A stretch of DNA of 23,270 nucleotides, taken from contig JBBKWJ010000130.1 of assembly GCA_037968895.1 (NCBI GenBank), forward strand, positions 1 through 23,270, in the 5' to 3' direction. The position numbers and the translations under genes are program-made. Position 1 is the first letter of the stretch; the number at the start of each line of letters is the position of its first letter. The DNA comes from JBBKWJ01 sp037968895. Its GTDB lineage: Bacteria > Actinomycetota > Acidimicrobiia > Acidimicrobiales > SZUA-35. Positions 22,333 to 23,270 of the stretch are shown here, in pieces. A model generated the notes under the pieces. It worked only from the letters and a program-made list of their open reading frames with translations. It was not told where the DNA came from and made no database searches.

Positions 22333-22596
22333 GTGCCTGATACGCCACAAAAACTCACCGTCGAATTCACCGTCGAGCCCTTCGTGCCCGCCAACCCTGG
22401 TCCCCATGTGCTCGCAGCTCAGGCCGCCGCCGAGCAGATCGCGGCAAGTGGTGGCAGCGTCGACATCGGCCCGTTCGGGACCTCAGCAACCGGCGACGAG
22501 AGCGTCGTCCTTGCCGCAGTCGCTGAAGCCCTCACGGCTGCGTTCGCAAAGGGCGCCGCTCGGGTCAGTCTCCAAGTATCCCGCGACTCTGCGTAA
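22333..22596 (+). CDS. MTH1187/YkoF-family thiamine-binding-like protein
   Basis: The 87-residue protein has the beta-alpha-beta-beta-alpha-beta layout and wording of the MTH1187/YkoF (DUF77) family: LTVEFTVEPFVP, a helix AAQAAAEQIAASGG, DIGPFGTSATGDESVVL and a last strand ARVSLQVSRD. Members bind thiamine or its pyrimidine part and are thought to assist uptake or salvage. GTG 22333 has AGGGGG (22318-22323) 9 nt upstream and lies 17 nt after the HTH stop, consistent with an operon. Confidence 0.7.
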   Translation: MPDTPQKLTVEFTVEPFVPANPGPHVLAAQAAAEQIAASGGSVDIGPFGTSATGDESVVLAAVAEALTAAFAKGAARVSLQVSRDSA

Positions 22597-22606
22597 GCAC
22601 TCCGGC

Positions 22607-22645
22607 TATAACCGATAGTTTCAAGCCACTCGATCTCAAGGGAGA
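22607..22645 (+). promoter_or_regulatory. Possible internal promoter and ribosome-binding site
   Basis: TATAAC (22607-22612) and TAGTTT (22616-22621) are -10-like, and AAGGGAGA (22638-22645) is a strong ribosome-binding site 5 nt before the TTG at 22651. It decides that unusual start codon. Confidence 0.45.
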
Positions 22646-22650
22646 CCTCG

Positions 22651-23160
22651 TTGTCCGACAATCAAGAGCGTGAAATTCTCGACTGGGCAACCTACGGAAC
22701 TGCCATTCGCGAACTTGCTCAGCAGGTGGCAGACGACGGTTTTAGGCCAGACATGATTCTCGCCATTGCTCGAGGCGGCCTGTTCTGCGCCGGATCGCTT
22801 GGCTATGCGCTCTCGGTCAAGAATCTCTATGTCATGAACCTCGAGTTCTACACCGGCGTAGATTCCCGTCTCGATGTGCCGGTCATGCTGCCCCCTTACA
22901 TGGACAAGGTCGATCTCACCGATGCCAAGGTTCTCGTCGCTGACGACGTGGCCGACACGGGGCACACCTTGAAAGCTGTCTTTGACTTCACGAAAGATGT
23001 TGTCGCGGAGACCCGCACCGCAGTGCTCTATGAGAAGTCTCATTCACTGGTGAAGTGCGACTACGTATGGAAGCACACCGACCAATGGATCAACTTCCCA
23101 TGGTCAAGCGAAGACCCAATTGCGACGCCAGACGGCAAGCCAATGGTTCGCGACGCGTAA
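22651..23160 (+). CDS. Type I phosphoribosyltransferase (xanthine/guanine-like)
   Basis: The 169-residue protein is a PRTase-fold enzyme. The PRPP-binding motif VLVADDVADTGHTL spans about 94-107 and an upstream ARGGLFCAGSLGYAL loop (40-54) supplies the pyrophosphate contact. The length and the WINFPWSSEDP ending resemble bacterial Gpt-like enzymes, which salvage xanthine, guanine or hypoxanthine to nucleotides. The start is TTG, supported by the AAGGGAGA ribosome-binding site. A hairpin 31 nt after the stop may end the transcript. The base specificity is not determined. Confidence 0.86.
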   Translation: MSDNQEREILDWATYGTAIRELAQQVADDGFRPDMILAIARGGLFCAGSLGYALSVKNLYVMNLEFYTGVDSRLDVPVMLPPYMDKVDLTDAKVLVADDVADTGHTLKAVFDFTKDVVAETRTAVLYEKSHSLVKCDYVWKHTDQWINFPWSSEDPIATPDGKPMVRDA

Positions 23161-23191
23161 GTACCGGCGCCCATTCGTCCCCAAAACGCGA

Positions 23192-23234
23192 AACGACCCA
23201 GACAAAGGCGGCGAACCGCTTCATCTGGGTCGTT
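23192..23234. terminator. Strong hairpin after the phosphoribosyltransferase gene
   Basis: The 11-nt arms AACGACCCAGA and TCTGGGTCGTT are perfectly complementary and enclose an inner stem (AAG-CGG with one bulge, paired with CCGCTT around a CGAA loop). No T-tract follows on the plus strand. On the minus strand it is followed by a short T-rich stretch (CGTTTTGG), so it may terminate a convergent gene beyond the window as well. Confidence 0.6.
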
Positions 23235-23270
23235 ATGGCCCCTACAGATTTCGAAACCGACGTGGAGATG

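Noticed and set aside
23192..23234. Hairpin as a tRNA or other structured RNA gene
   Set aside because: It is a single long stem without cloverleaf arms or a T-loop sequence; a terminator-like role fits better.

Overview
The window reads as a densely packed chromosomal segment of a high-GC actinobacterium. The best lineage marker is a 28-codon gene (3997-4083) whose product resembles the actinobacterial ribosomal protein bL37. Frequent GTG/TTG starts, many starts placed 6-7 nt after a TAnnnT-like -10 box (leaderless transcripts), a MocR-type regulator and P450/3Fe-4S ferredoxin chemistry fit the same group. An Acidimicrobiia-like bacterium is my inference. No RNA genes, insertion sequences, phage genes or CRISPR arrays were seen, and no gap between genes reaches 300 bases.

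Layout. 1-1942: cytochrome P450 gene with a perfect palindromic operator over its probable promoter, convergent with a TetR-type regulator. 1969-3894: PAS-GGDEF-EAL protein with degenerate catalytic motifs. 3997-4083: tiny bL37-like gene. 4111-5757: phosphohexomutase, divergent from a VOC/glyoxalase-like gene (5901-6545), with a perfect 12-bp-arm palindrome between them; then an unrecognised acidic protein and an intact EAL phosphodiesterase. 8318-9319: adenosine kinase-like PfkB enzyme, divergent from an M1 aminopeptidase, which is followed closely by a metallophosphoesterase and a membrane-anchored BON protein. 13583-16785: MocR regulator divergent from a class I aminotransferase, which is followed by a hotdog thioesterase. 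16764-19515 (minus): SDR, 3Fe-4S ferredoxin, FAD ferredoxin reductase and Nudix hydrolase, tightly spaced and probably co-transcribed. 19554-20192 (minus): thioredoxin-fold lipoprotein whose first active-site cysteine codon is an in-frame TGA, followed at once by a hairpin, i.e. a probable selenoprotein. It is divergent from a membrane-anchored sulfite-oxidase-type molybdoenzyme (20324-21892). 21965-23160: small HTH protein, thiamine-binding-like MTH1187/YkoF-family protein and a phosphoribosyltransferase, then a strong hairpin near the window end.

How the genes fit together. The ferredoxin/reductase pair is the type that feeds electrons to bacterial P450s and could serve the P450 at the window start, although they lie about 16 kb apart. 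The two c-di-GMP proteins probably play different roles: one catalytically competent, one a degenerate sensor or receptor. The selenoprotein and the molybdoenzyme share a divergent promoter region and are both predicted to act outside the cytoplasmic membrane, so an envelope redox link is possible but unproven. The most notable observation is the UxxC redoxin with an adjacent SECIS-like hairpin: a conventional gene caller would split it into two truncated genes.
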